DNA from: Bog-473 sp963828825
GTDB taxonomy: Bacteria; Actinomycetota; Acidimicrobiia; Acidimicrobiales; RAAP-2
DNA: 64,000 nucleotides
NCBI GenBank assembly: GCA_963828825.1
Contig: CAWHGF010000004.1
Span: 1,054,001-1,118,000 of the forward strand
Reading direction: 5' to 3'
The translations under genes were made by a program, and so were the position numbers. This document shows positions 33,968-43,780 of this stretch, in pieces (position 1 is the first letter of the stretch; the number at the start of each line of letters is the position of its first letter). The notes under the pieces are model-generated. The model searched no databases and was not told the DNA's origin. It worked only from the letters and a program-made list of their open reading frames with translations.

Positions 33968-35451
33968 ATGACCCTGCTCCAACCGGATCTCATCGCCGCG
34001 CTGGCCCGCGCCTTCCCCAACGGCGTGGCGTGGCGCAACCTGGCCGACGGCGCTGAGCTCACCTTGAGCGACTGGCATCGCCGCTCGAACCGTCTCGGCC
34101 GGGGCCTGCAGCAACGGGGGGTCGACCGCGGCGATCGTGTCGGGTTACTCATCGGCAACGAGGAACCGCTGGAGTGGCTGGTGTCGTATCTGGCCATCCA
34201 CAAGGCGGGCGCGGTGGCGGTGCCGCTTTTGGCCCGTCTGGGCCCGGGCGAGCTCGCCCGGATTCTGCACGACGCGGGGGCATCCGTGGTTCTGTGCAGC
34301 GAGGTCGTCGACGAGGTCCGTGCCGCCGTCGGCACCGTGGTGTGCACCGGACGAGACAGCGGCCTGCCATGGGTCGACCTGCTCTCACCCGACGAACGTG
34401 ATCTGGAGCCGGCGTTCGGCGCCGACGACGTGGCCGACATCATGTACACCTCGGGAACCACCGGCCGGCCGAAGGGTGTCGTCGTGCGGCACGGCGGGCT
34501 CTCGACGACCGAACGCGTGCCGTCGGCCTGGCTGGGCCTCGGCTTCCTCTCCTCCTCGCCCTTCGCCACGACCAGCGGGTCCCTGCTCGTCTCGGGCCCG
34601 CTGCGCGGCGGACTGAGCGGGTGGTTCCTCCCCCGCTTCAGCGCAGACGCCTGGGTCGCCTCCGTGGAGCGGGACCGCCCGGTGGCGGCCTTCCTGGTGC
34701 CGGCCATGGTGGAGCTGATCGTCAGCTCCCCCGGTTCGCCACGGCCGACCTCTCGAGCCTCGCCGCGGTCACGGTGGGAAGCGCGCCGATTGCCAAGGCG
34801 ACCCTGCGCCGGTTCGGGTCGGGCCTGCCCGCGGCGGAGGTCCTCTGTGGCTACGGGATGACCGAATTCGGCGCCGTCACCGCCACGCCGATGGGAGACG
34901 GCGGACGGCACCTCGGCTCGGTCGGGCTCCCTCTGCCCGGCGTGGAGGTCCGCATTTTGGGCCCCGACGGTGTCGCTCTGCCGCCCGGCGACGTCGGAGA
35001 GGTGACCATCGGAGGATCGCGCCTGGCCCGGTCCTACCTCGGTAACGACGAGAACTCCGACGACCCATGGGTCGATGGCTGGCTGCGGAGCGGCGACCTC
35101 GGCTACCTCGACACCGACGGGCACCTCTGGATCGTGGGCCGTGCGAAGGAGGTCATCATCCGGGGCGGCCACAACGTGGTGCCCGGCGAAGTCGAGGCGG
35201 CCCTGTTCGACCACCCGGGCGTGGCCGAGGCAGCCGTGGCGGGGGTCACCCACCCGGTCCTGGGCGAGGACGTGGCGGCCTGGGTGGTGCTCCGGGACAA
35301 CACATCCGTCGGTGCGTTGCGCGCCTTCCTCCTGGAGCGATTGGCCGATTACAAGGTCCCCCGCCGGATTACCGTGGTCGACGCGCTCCCGCGCAACGAG
35401 AGCGGCAAGGTCATGAAATCCCGCCTCGAGTCTGGAGTCGACCCGGAGTGA
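33968..35451 (+). CDS. Acyl-CoA synthetase (AMP-forming), interrupted by a -1 frameshift
   Basis: ANL-superfamily ligase, about 494 residues. The ATP/AMP motif is ADIMYTSGTTGRPKGVVVRHGG; the second half has LCGYGMTEFGAVTATP, DGWLRSGDLGYLDTDGHLWI and the lysine-bearing hinge RNESGKVMKSRL. The frames change within the C5 run at 34728-34732: up to VELIVSS in one, then RFATADLSSLAAVTVGS in the next. Restoring one C gives a continuous protein. It would activate a carboxylic acid for the next enzyme. The GTG of the enoyl-CoA hydratase overlaps its stop by four bases. Confidence 0.88.
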
Positions 35452-36281
35452 CAGCGAGCTTCACCACCTTGACGGTCGAGGCGATCGGGCGCGTGCGGCG
35501 CCTCACACTCAACCGGCCGGACCACCACAACCCCCTCACGCCCCGCTGCATCCGCGAGCTCCTCCAGGCAGTCTCGGATGCGGAGGGCGACGCCGAGGCG
35601 AGCGTCATCATCATCCGCAGCACAGGGCGATCCTTCTCCTCGGGCTACGGCTTCATCGCCGAGGACACCGAACCAGGCGACTTCCCCAGCCACGCGTCGA
35701 TCGAAGGCGACGTGTCAGCCATGTTGGCGCTCGGAGACGGGTGGGCGCGCCTCTGGAACTGCGCCCTTCCCGTTCTCGCACAGGTCCAGGGGAACTGCCT
35801 GGCCGGTGGCACCGATCTCGCCTTGCACTGTGATCTGGTCGTCGCGGCTGAGGACGCCACCATCGGCTTCCCACCGGTCCGCTCCATGGGTGTCCCGCCC
35901 ACCAACATGTGGCTGTACCACCTGGGTCCGCAGTGGACCAAGCGGCTCGTGTTGACGGGCGACACGATCACCGGAGCCAAGGCCCGCGACATCGGCCTCG
36001 TCGTCGCCACCGCGGCCCCCGATTCCCTCGACAGTGTGGTCCTCGAGCTGGCCGAGCGGATGGCGCTCATCGGTCGCGATCTCCTGGTGGCGAACAAGCG
36101 GGTGGTCAACATGGGCGTCGAGCTCATGGGGCGCTCACAACTGCAACGGTTTGCGGCGCTCAACGACGCCATCGGCCATCGCGCGCCCGAGGCGAAGGCC
36201 TTTTCCGAGCGGATCGCCGAGGTGGGACTGCGCCAGGCGGTCAAGGACCGGGACGCGGCATTCGGCCCCCCGCAGGCCTGA
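35448..36281 (+). CDS. Enoyl-CoA hydratase/isomerase family protein
   Basis: Crotonase-fold enzyme of 277 residues. The first oxyanion-hole segment is IIRSTGRSFSSGYGF and the second VQGNCLAGGTDLALHCDLVVAA. The classical catalytic Glu pair is not obvious: the region DATIGFPPVRSMGVPP lacks the usual acidic residue, so it may be a different crotonase reaction (isomerase, hydrolase). GTG 35448 overlaps the ligase stop (GTGA), showing coupling. Third gene of the PTE-ligase-crotonase operon, so probably one catabolic pathway. Confidence 0.9.
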   Translation: MTASFTTLTVEAIGRVRRLTLNRPDHHNPLTPRCIRELLQAVSDAEGDAEASVIIIRSTGRSFSSGYGFIAEDTEPGDFPSHASIEGDVSAMLALGDGWARLWNCALPVLAQVQGNCLAGGTDLALHCDLVVAAEDATIGFPPVRSMGVPPTNMWLYHLGPQWTKRLVLTGDTITGAKARDIGLVVATAAPDSLDSVVLELAERMALIGRDLLVANKRVVNMGVELMGRSQLQRFAALNDAIGHRAPEAKAFSERIAEVGLRQAVKDRDAAFGPPQA

Positions 36282-36772
36282 TTCGAAATCGTTCCACGTC
36301 GGTCAGCGACGTCTCCGGGGATGCCGAGCGCGCGCAGCGTCCGCCCGAGCCCGAGGAACGCCGACAGGCAGATGGTCAGGTCCAGGATCTCAGGATCCGT
36401 GAACGAGCCCCGCAGACGCTCCATGAATCGATCGTCGATGCTGGCGTGGTCGATGGCGAAGCGCTCGGCGTACTCCACGGCCAGGCGCTCCTGCTCGGTC
36501 AGCGCGGCATCGTCGGGGGACCCCACCGCGGAGTAGAAGTCCTCGTCGAGACCCTGCGCCTTGACCGTGTCCGCCCGGAAGGCGAGGCACACGGTGCAGT
36601 CGTTGAGTTGGGCGATCCTCGTTCTCGCCGCCTCACGCACGCGCGTGGGGAGGATGCTCTTGTTGTAGGCCGCGTGAACGAAGCGGGTCGCGGCCACGCC
36701 GAGCTCAGGCTGGAGCGACCAGATCTGCACGGCGTCACCACCCTCACCGGCGGGGATGTCCAAACGGGCCAT
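36241..36772 (-). CDS. Carboxymuconolactone decarboxylase family protein, frameshifted at the C-terminus
   Basis: CMD/AhpD-like protein, about 176 residues. It starts MARLDIPAGEGG and has the cysteine motif QLNDCTVCLAFRADTV (CxxC), with VEYAERFAIDH and LTICLSAFLGLGR as family segments. In the assembled frame there is no stop for a further 200 codons of antisense to the enoyl-CoA hydratase. Removing one C from the C4 run at 36317-36320 gives LGIPETSLTDVERFRIRPAG and a stop at 36241, a natural end. So a +1 indel is likely. Convergent with the hydratase, with about 40 bases of overlap. Confidence 0.75.
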
Positions 36773-36836
36773 GCCGCGACTGTATGCCAGTATGCGAGAT
36801 CGCGTGCAGTGGATCCGGGCGGACGGAGCCCCCGAA

Positions 36837-36858
36837 ACGGAAAGCAGACGGAAAGCAG
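36837..36858. repeat. Tandem 11-bp duplication before YceI start
   Basis: The unit acggaaagcag is present twice in direct tandem ending one base before the YceI ATG at 36860. It duplicates the purine-rich ribosome-binding segment of the gene. Confidence 0.8.
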
Positions 36859-36859
36859 A

Positions 36860-37564
36860 ATGGCGCTCACTCGCTATACCTTCGACTCGGTTCGGTCCTG
36901 CGTCTGGGTCAGCGGACGCTCCAGCCTGCACCCGATCAACACGGAGACACGGGGCATCACCGGCTGGTTCGAGGCTGCCACGAGCACGGACGGATCGCTG
37001 GACCTGGACCAGCCGGTGTCCGGCGAGCTGGAATTGGCCGTGGAACGCCTCACGTCGGGCAATCAGCTCTATGACCGCGAGCTGCGGCGACGCATCGACG
37101 CACGCCGATACCCGACCATCGGCGGCCGGGTGACCGACATCGTCGTCGACGGATCGCACCCCGACTACTTCGTCACAGGCGAGATCTCCTTCCACGGCAA
37201 GACGCGATCGTTCTCGCACGGAATGCAAATCGAGGTACGCGACGACGGCATCTCGTTGACGGGCGAAGACGTCTTCGACATTCGCGAGTTCGGCATGAAG
37301 CCCCCGAGCATGCTGATGGTCCGCGTCTATCCCGAGATCTCCGTGCGCGTGGAGCTGCAGGGCGTACGCGACCGCGTGAGCACAACGCAGCACGCACGGA
37401 ACAGGCGCGCTGCGTTTGCGGCCTTTCGCAGCGGGTATTGCCGGGACAGGTACGCCCCGAAATGCCGAGGTGAACTGCCCGCCGTCCCATTGCAACCAGC
37501 GACGGGCTTAGAGTCCAGAGTGAGACCCGAGCAAAGGGGGCGACCATGGCGAAACACGAGCTAG
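36860..37564 (+). CDS. YceI family protein
   Basis: Lipocalin-like YceI protein of about 234 residues. Recognisable segments are RYTFDSVRSCVWVSGRSSLH, ITGWFEAAT, LYDRELRRRIDARRYPTIGG and YFVTGEISFHGKTRSFSHGM. The fold should end near residue 170 (EISVRVELQGV); about 60 further residues are Arg-rich and unlike the family, and the frame overlaps the catalase start, so the true stop may be obscured by an indel. No signal peptide, so unlike secreted YceI it may bind a polyisoprenoid in the cytoplasm. It directly precedes the catalase. Confidence 0.8.
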   Translation: MALTRYTFDSVRSCVWVSGRSSLHPINTETRGITGWFEAATSTDGSLDLDQPVSGELELAVERLTSGNQLYDRELRRRIDARRYPTIGGRVTDIVVDGSHPDYFVTGEISFHGKTRSFSHGMQIEVRDDGISLTGEDVFDIREFGMKPPSMLMVRVYPEISVRVELQGVRDRVSTTQHARNRRAAFAAFRSGYCRDRYAPKCRGELPAVPLQPATGLESRVRPEQRGRPWRNTS

Positions 37565-39001
37565 ATCCGACAACCACGGACGCCGGGATCCCGGTGGCCA
37601 GCGACGAGCACTCGCTCACCGTCGGACCCGGATGGCCCCATCCTGTTGCAGGACCATTACCTGATTGAGCAGATGGCGAATTTCAACCGGGAGCGGATCC
37701 CGGAACGCCAGCCCCATGCCAAGGGGGGCGGCGCGTTCGGCCACTTCGAGGTCACGGCGGACGTGAGCCAGTTCACGAAGGCGGCCGTTTTCCAGCCCGG
37801 CACCACCACGGACACCTTGATCCGCTTCTCGACGGTAGCCGGCGAGCGGGGAAGCCCGGACACGTGGCGCGACCCACGTGGATTCGCCCTGAAGTTCTAC
37901 ACATCCGAGGGCAACTACGACATGGTGGGGAACAACACGCCGGTGTTCTTCGTCCGTGACCCGATGAAGTTCCAGCACTTCATCCGCTCTCAGAAACGTC
38001 GGGCCGACTCCGACCTGCGCGACCACGACATGCAGTGGGACTTCTGGAGCCTGTCGCCGGAGTCGGCCCACCAGGTCACCGTCTTGATGGGCGACCGCGG
38101 GATCCCGAAGTCATGGCGGCACATGAACGGCTACTCGAGCCACACCTACATGTGGGTGAACGCCAATGGCGAGAGGTTCTGGGTCAAGTACCACTTCAAG
38201 ACGGATCAGGGCATCGAATTCCTGACCCAGGAGGACGCCGACCGGATTGCCGGTGAGGATGGGGACTACCACCGGCGCGACCTGTTCGATGCGATCGGCC
38301 GCGGCGAGTATCCGAGCTGGACACTCCGAGTGCAGATCATGCCCTTCGAGGAAGCCCGGGTCTACCGCTTCAACCCGTTCGACCTGACGAAGGTATGGCC
38401 CCACGGCGACTACCCGCTGCACGAGGTCGGGCGACTGACCCTCGACCGCAACCCCACGGACTTCCATTCGGAAATTGAGCAGGCCGCATTCGAGCCGAAC
38501 AACCTCGTGCCCGGAATCGGCGTCAGTCCGGACAAGATGCTGTTGGCCCGCGTCTTCTCCTACGCCGATGCCCACCGGGCACGCATGGGGGTCAATTACA
38601 AGCAGATCCCGGTCAACGCGCCGAAAGCGCCCGTGCACAGCTATAGCAAGGACGGCGCCATGCGGACCCACAACGTCTCCGACCCCGTGTACGCGCCCAA
38701 CTCATAGGGCGGTCCGGCGGCCGATCCGGAGCGCTACCCGTATCTCGAGAGATGGGACGCCGACGGCGAGTTCGTCCACGACGCCTACACACTGCGGCGC
38801 GACGACGACGACTGGGGTCAGGCCGGCACCCTCGTACGCGAGGTCATGGATGACGCCCAGCGCGACCGACTCGTCTCCAACGTCGTCGGCCACCTCAGCC
38901 AGGGTGTGACCCCGCCAGTCCTGCAGCGTGCCGTCGAATACTGGCGCAACATCGACAAGGAGCTCGGCGACCGCATCGCCGATGGCGTCGGAAGCCCCTG
39001 A
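37546..39001 (+). pseudogene. katA: Catalase (KatA type) with a frameshift and an in-frame TAG
   Basis: Heme catalase of clade-1/3 type, about 484 residues if repaired. The distal His is in ERQPHAKGGGAF, the Asn in NNTPVFFVRD, and the proximal Tyr in RVFSYADAHR. ATG 37546 begins MAKHELDPTTTDAGIPVA as in many KatA. Two lesions: one extra G at 37630-37631 shifts the frame after LTVGP, and TAG at 38705-38707 replaces the Tyr of the usual YAPNSYGGP, although GGPAADPERYPYLERWD, QAGTLVREVMDD and the C-terminal WRNIDKELGDRIADG follow in the same frame. Either a dead gene or sequence error. Confidence 0.85.
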
Positions 39002-39015
39002 GTTTCGGAACCTCC

Positions 39016-39225
39016 TCAGGACTCTTCGGTCTCCGTCGCCGGCGGAAGGATCCAGTGGAGGTGGTGTTCGGCCTCGAAGTAGCGCACCCAGATGTCCTCG
39101 ATATCCTCGACGTGCTTCGTGCTCAAATAGGCCTCGCGAGCCCATTTCTGCATGTCGGCGATCTGTGCCGCCGCTCGTTCCACCTCATCGACTGAAAGCG
39201 CTTTGAACTCCTGGTGACCTGGCAT
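39016..39225 (-). CDS. Small hypothetical protein (69 aa)
   Basis: Short helical, acidic protein beginning MPGHQEFKALSVDEVERAAA and containing KWAREAYLSTKHVEDIEDIW; no cysteines or membrane segment. I do not recognise the family. The ATG at 39225 is supported by GGAGGTGAGGACGTG on the minus strand, a strong Shine-Dalgarno; a longer frame upstream has no such site. Convergent with the catalase gene, 14 bases apart. Confidence 0.7.
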   Translation of the reverse strand: MPGHQEFKALSVDEVERAAAQIADMQKWAREAYLSTKHVEDIEDIWVRYFEAEHHLHWILPPATETEES

Positions 39226-39666
39226 CACGTCCTCACCTCCTCCGCGCTCCGACTTGGAAGAACCTTCTGACTGGCCTCGGGCCATTGTCGCGCACACGCG
39301 GTCGCGACGGCCACGCCCCGCAGCGCCGCCTGTCATCCGACACCCGCGTGAGCAATTCGGAGTCGAGTTCGGCCCCGGTCCCCTGTTGACGGGCTGGCTC
39401 CGACACGATGCCTGCGGATGTCCGCCCCAGTCAGTGAGCTATCTTCGGGCGGTGTTCCCAGCTGGGGTTACCGCCGGACTCTCGCGCGGCTTTGGCGAGC
39501 TATGTTTCTGGACCTATTCCGTCGACGCGTGGGTGCTGTGGGTCCTTGGAACATTGGTACTCCCGGGAACGGGTCCGATGCAGTTGTCGCAGTGTTCGAG
39601 GATCCACACTGCAACTCGATCGTTGGTCAGAACTGAACTCAATCCAAGCGGAATACGCGACGACAG
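39226..39666. other. Intergenic region at the edge of the glycan island
   Basis: About 440 bases. A 72-codon plus-strand ORF (39418-39636) lacks a ribosome site and family signature and is not called. The base composition begins to fall here. It should contain the promoter of the membrane protein at 39667 and that of the small gene at 39225. Confidence 0.45.
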
Positions 39667-41796
39667 GTGACTAGATACCTGGAGGGGATTCTCCTGTTGG
39701 CCGTCGCGTTCGTCCCGCTCCAGACGGGCTCCTTTCTGTGGCGCGCCCGGCTCATGGGTGACTGGAGAGGTGGTCGGGCGCGGCTGGTCGAGATCGTAAT
39801 GGATGTCACAGTCTTGATCCTCGTTTCGGAGATCCTCGGCAGCCTTGATCTTTACCGGGTCGCGCCCGTCGTCATCGCTCTTGCCCTTGTCGGAGTTGCC
39901 GCAATCTGGACGGCGAGACGACCTCCTTCGATGAGCTCAGAGGAGCCCGTTCCGCTGCCGACTCCAGAGGAGCGAACCGAGCCCAGAGCAGGAAAAATTG
40001 CGGCCCTCATCGTCGTGTCAGTCGTCCTTGCGGAGTGGAGCACGCAGACGGTGTCCGCCTACCACCACGGCATGCTGAGCACCGACACGCTCTGGTACCA
40101 CATGCCGTTCGCCGCCCGGTTCGTCCAGGACCACTCCGTCACGGCGATCCACTACGTCGATTCGGGAGTCACGGCCTTCTATCCGGCGTCATCCGAGCTC
40201 GTCCACGCGTTTGGCATCCTCACAATGGGAAACGACGTCCTCTCGCCACTTCTCAACACCCTTTGGTTGGGAGTGGCGCTCCTGGCATCGTGGTGCATAG
40301 GTCGCCCATTTGGCGTCGGATCTGTGACGCTCACGGGCTCCGCGATCTTGTTCGGAACCCCGGGACTGGTCGCGACCCAGCCGGGGGGCGCCTACGACGA
40401 TGTCGTCGGGCTCGCATTCATGCTGTCCGCCGTTGCTCTTCTCGTCAACGCTCAGGTCCTGAGCGAGAGATCACAGCGGACGGCCTGGATCATGGCTGCC
40501 GCCTCGAGCGGTCTCGCCCTCGGTACGAAGTGGACCTTCATTGGGCCCGTCGCCGCCTTGACCATTGGGGTCTGGTTCGTCGTCGCCCGCGAGAAGCGAA
40601 TCCGAAGCTGGGGAATATGGCTGGTGGCACTGCTCTTGACCGGTGGCTTCTGGTACGGGAGAAACCTCATCGCCGTCGGAAATCCCATTCCTCCTTTTCA
40701 CCTGAAGATCGGTCCGCTCTCGTTGCCCAGCCCCCAAGTGACGACTCCCTCCTCGACCGTCGCGCACTTCTTGTTCAATACGACCGATTGGCGCACATAC
40801 TTCATCCCGGGGCTCCGACTCGCCTTTGGACCGGCATGGTGGGCGCTCCTTGGTCTTTCCGTCCTGGGCCTCGTGCTCGCAGTCGTCAAAGGGGATCGCC
40901 TGCAACGAGTCCTCGGTTTGGTGGGTCTCGCATCGGGAGTCATCTTCCTCTTTACTCCGCAATACCTCGTTGTCTTCGGTGTGCCTGCGCTCTTTGTCGA
41001 ACAGGTCCGGTACACCGATGCAGCCGTGATCCTCGGTCTCGTCCTGCTGCCGATCAACCCGATGCTCTCGACCTGGGCCCGGGCCCGATGGATCTTTCTT
41101 GCCTATGGGGCGGTTCTCGCGGCCACTCAATTCGATGCCGGGATCTGGCCGACAACGTTCTTCACGCAGCATTTCGTCGGCGGCCCTGTTCGTGGAATTG
41201 ATTCTCTCATGGGGCTCTTCATCGGTGTCGCTGCGCTCGTTCTGGGTGCGCTGATCCTCTTGTATAGGAGCCAGCGCTCGGCCCGGAAGACTCTGGCATT
41301 CTGGTGGATCATCATCGGTGCGATCGTGATAGCGGCCGGGTTTCCGCTCCAGCAAAGCTATCTCCGTAATCGATACGTCGAATCTCCGTTCACGTGGTTT
41401 CAACACGAGGACAACCTCCGAGTGGGCGTCCTCGGAGAGTTCGCAGTGTTGCAGTATCCGTTCTACGGCAAGAATCTTTCAAACTACGTCCAATATTTGG
41501 GAGTTCATGGCTCCGACGGAACGTATTCACCGTTCGATTCTTGTCAAGAGTGGCGAGACACAATCAATGAGGGTCACTATTCCTACATCTACATCTCGAC
41601 CGACGTCGTGAGAACGAGGTCTGCCATCCCTTCGGCAACACCACCCGAAGCCAGATGGATGGCACCAGGCAGGGCTTCGAGGATAGTTCTACGGGGTCAG
41701 CTCCACAGCGCACAGCCGTTTCCCGGGTACAGCGGCTACACCCTGTACGAAGTGGGGCCGGACTTCTCCGCTGACGGATGTGGGGCCGCTGCGTGA
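39667..41796 (+). CDS. Large polytopic membrane protein (GT-C-like)
   Basis: Membrane protein of 709 residues with about 12 to 14 hydrophobic segments. After a first TM block comes the loop STQTVSAYHHGMLSTDTLWYH, with an acidic Asp-Thr and a polar loop as in GT-C glycosyltransferases of the dolichyl-phosphate-mannose or ArnT type, then YVDSGVTAFYPASSELVH. A C-terminal periplasmic domain of about 150 residues ends VGPDFSADGCGAAA. Probably transfers a lipid-linked sugar to a surface acceptor, an inference from topology. GTG 39667 start. Alone on the plus strand next to the minus-strand glycan operon. Confidence 0.75.
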   Translation: MTRYLEGILLLAVAFVPLQTGSFLWRARLMGDWRGGRARLVEIVMDVTVLILVSEILGSLDLYRVAPVVIALALVGVAAIWTARRPPSMSSEEPVPLPTPEERTEPRAGKIAALIVVSVVLAEWSTQTVSAYHHGMLSTDTLWYHMPFAARFVQDHSVTAIHYVDSGVTAFYPASSELVHAFGILTMGNDVLSPLLNTLWLGVALLASWCIGRPFGVGSVTLTGSAILFGTPGLVATQPGGAYDDVVGLAFMLSAVALLVNAQVLSERSQRTAWIMAAASSGLALGTKWTFIGPVAALTIGVWFVVAREKRIRSWGIWLVALLLTGGFWYGRNLIAVGNPIPPFHLKIGPLSLPSPQVTTPSSTVAHFLFNTTDWRTYFIPGLRLAFGPAWWALLGLSVLGLVLAVVKGDRLQRVLGLVGLASGVIFLFTPQYLVVFGVPALFVEQVRYTDAAVILGLVLLPINPMLSTWARARWIFLAYGAVLAATQFDAGIWPTTFFTQHFVGGPVRGIDSLMGLFIGVAALVLGALILLYRSQRSARKTLAFWWIIIGAIVIAAGFPLQQSYLRNRYVESPFTWFQHEDNLRVGVLGEFAVLQYPFYGKNLSNYVQYLGVHGSDGTYSPFDSCQEWRDTINEGHYSYIYISTDVVRTRSAIPSATPPEARWMAPGRASRIVLRGQLHSAQPFPGYSGYTLYEVGPDFSADGCGAAA

Positions 41797-41909
41797 GGTC
41801 ATATCCGCCGCCCCAAATCTCCTCGCCGAACACGCGAGTCACCGTCGATTTGTAGAGAACGACGTCTCGTTCAAACCAACCAACACTGACAGGAACGAGA
41901 CCACATCTG

Positions 41910-42713
41910 CTAGGAGTCGAAGTCGACGGCCCCTTCCTCGTCATTGGCATGCGATACGAAGGTGTCCCGACTGCTCGAGCGAGGATGGCTCTGACGGGTA
42001 GAGTCCCCCTTGACTCTCCACAGCCGCCAAATCCCTCGAAGATCATTGAGCGCTGTTTTCACGATACGGACCCGTGAATCATCGTCCTCGACCCACCTCA
42101 CAGGAATCTCATTAATTCGGAGGCCGTCCCGCCATGCCAGTGTCAGCAATTCGACATCGAAGAACCAGCCGTCATCTTCGATTCTTGGGATGAGGTCTCG
42201 GGCAACGCTTGCCCGGACCGCCTTGAATCCACAATGAGCGTCACGGACCCCGTATCGGAGAAACCTCCGGGCGATACCGTTGAAGATCCGTGAAGTCACC
42301 TCCCGTTTCAGGCTTCGCTCGACCCTGGCACCAGGGGCAAGGCGCGAGCCGATCGAGATGTCGGTTTCGCCCCGGACAATCGGATCGAGCAAATCACGCA
42401 AGGACTCGAGCCCGGTCGAGAGATCGACATCCATGTAAGCGACAACGTCGGCGCTACTGGTGGACCACGCTTTCTTCACTGCGCCCCCGCGGCCGGGTCG
42501 GTCGAGTCGGATCGCCCGCGCACTGGGGTTTACCGATGCGAAGGATTCAGCTAGTGACCAGGTTCGATCCGTGCTTCCATTGTCCACGATCGTGATACAC
42601 CAGTCGTAGGGGCATTCCGCAGACAGATACGAGGCCAGCGTGTTGAGACTGCTCTCGAGGACTCGCTGCTCATTCAGCACCGGGATCGTGATGTCGACGC
42701 TTGAGCGTGTCAT
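41910..42713 (-). CDS. GT2 family glycosyltransferase (polyprenyl-phosphate type)
   Basis: Cytoplasmic GT-A enzyme of 267 residues from ATG 42713. Motifs: DITIPVLNEQRVLESS, IVDNGSTDRT (the first Asp of the GT2 fold), VVAYMDVDLSTGLESL (the DxD-like metal site) and CGFKAVRAS. Its closest recognisable type is the dolichyl-phosphate-mannose synthase-like group (DPMS without TM), which makes a polyprenyl-P-sugar for GT-C enzymes. It is the last gene of the minus-strand heptose operon but separated by a hairpin, so may be transcribed independently. Donor sugar unknown. Confidence 0.87.
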   Translation of the reverse strand: MTRSSVDITIPVLNEQRVLESSLNTLASYLSAECPYDWCITIVDNGSTDRTWSLAESFASVNPSARAIRLDRPGRGGAVKKAWSTSSADVVAYMDVDLSTGLESLRDLLDPIVRGETDISIGSRLAPGARVERSLKREVTSRIFNGIARRFLRYGVRDAHCGFKAVRASVARDLIPRIEDDGWFFDVELLTLAWRDGLRINEIPVRWVEDDDSRVRIVKTALNDLRGIWRLWRVKGDSTRQSHPRSSSRDTFVSHANDEEGAVDFDS

Positions 42714-43068
42714 CGGATCCGCCTTTCCGTATCGAACCTCGGTCGGCCACGCCTCGGAATTTGAGCCAACACGCCAACGGCCTGTGGCATCCTGCCAACC
42801 CTCCGCGATTGCGCTGAATATAGCAAACGCTTGGCCCGCCAGAGAGGCCGAGTTCATAGATTTCCAGCTCATGGCCCTCTTACGCCCGCGGCGAGGCACT
42901 GCCGGTAACAATCGTCGTCACCGTTCGTTCTCCCCTTCAACTTTGGAAGTTCAGATCGATCGGATTCCTGCAGGCGGCCTTCGCCTCAGCCGAGGTGCCT
43001 CGTCAGATGAGGCACCGACTGGTTGACGATCGGGCGTGAGCGACGAGAGATCGGTCCATGACCGAGCG
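42714..43068. other. Intergenic region
   Basis: Apart from the hairpin at 42994-43016 I see no gene; short open frames have no motif. It may hold a promoter for the GT2 gene downstream. Confidence 0.4.
42994..43016. terminator. Hairpin between methyltransferase and GT2
   Basis: Perfect 8-bp arms GGTGCCTC and GAGGCACC (42994-43001 and 43009-43016) around a seven-base loop, about 50 bases after the methyltransferase stop (43069) on the minus strand. No U-tract. It may attenuate transcription between the heptose genes and the last GT2. Confidence 0.5.
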
Positions 43069-43768
43069 CTAGGCTCTGCGGTTGGCGGATCGCAGCGAGA
43101 GCTCGAGGCCGATGACCAAGTTGAGGTCAACTGCCGGCAACCTGAGCGGGAAGAATCGACGGGCGCGCACTCGGAAGTGGCGGTCCAGTTCGGCAAGCAC
43201 TTCTCGAGCAGTGTTGCAGTGCTCCTGCCTGATCATCCACTCGTATGGCATGTTGTACCGCTTCTCGAACATCCGTTTGGTGGTGAAGCGTCGCCCCAGC
43301 GAGTAGAGGTCACCCCCTTCGCAAGGAATCACGACAATGAAGACACCACCCGGCCGCAGCACCCTGGCAACCTCTTGCAGCGCCACTGGAAGGTTGTAAA
43401 GGTGCTCGAGTACATGGATGGCGAGGACCCGATCGAACGAATCGTCGTCCCAAGGGAGTCTCTTCTCACAATCGGCGATGACCACCGAGAGACCGTCGCG
43501 CTGGGGGATCTGGGCCGCAAGCTGATCCGATGCCTCGAGGGCGACATACTCTCCGCTCGGTTCGAACTGAACATGCGTACCCGTACCCGCTCCGATTTCC
43601 AACGTTCGCAAAGCTGAGGAAGCAGAGTCGAGCCGGAAAAGTATGGTCAAACCGACTCACCCATCCAAAGCGCGTGGACTTCACAGATGTCAGAAACTCA
43701 CGTATCCAGTCCTCCATGATTGCGGTCTGCTCGTCGGTGAGGGGCGCTCTCTCCTTGGGCCACGACAT
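43069..43768 (-). CDS. SAM-dependent methyltransferase, interrupted by a +1 frameshift
   Basis: Class I methyltransferase, about 232 residues. Motif I is TLEIGAGTGTHVQF, the acidic residue is in VALEASDQ, and motif II/III are SFDRVLAIHVLEHLYNLP and RVLRPGGVFIVVIP. The N-terminal 40 residues (MSWPKERAPLTDEQTAIMED ... WVSRFDHT) lie in another frame: one extra base in the four-base A run at 43637-43640 (plus strand) separates them from FRLDSASSALR. Removing it restores a full-length protein starting at ATG 43768. It may methylate the heptose or another glycan sugar. Confidence 0.82.
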
Positions 43769-43780
43769 CTCGAAGACCGG

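Noticed and set aside
32461..35253. A 930-codon minus-strand frame
   Set aside because: Only its last 112 codons (from ATG 32799) form a sensible protein; the rest is antisense to the phosphotriesterase and CoA ligase.
35645..36240. C-terminal continuation of the CMD protein antisense to the enoyl-CoA hydratase
   Set aside because: Better explained by a +1 indel in the C4 run at 36317-36320, which restores a natural end at 36241.
39418..39636. 72-codon plus-strand ORF
   Set aside because: No Shine-Dalgarno, no recognisable domain, and close to a composition change; not enough to call.
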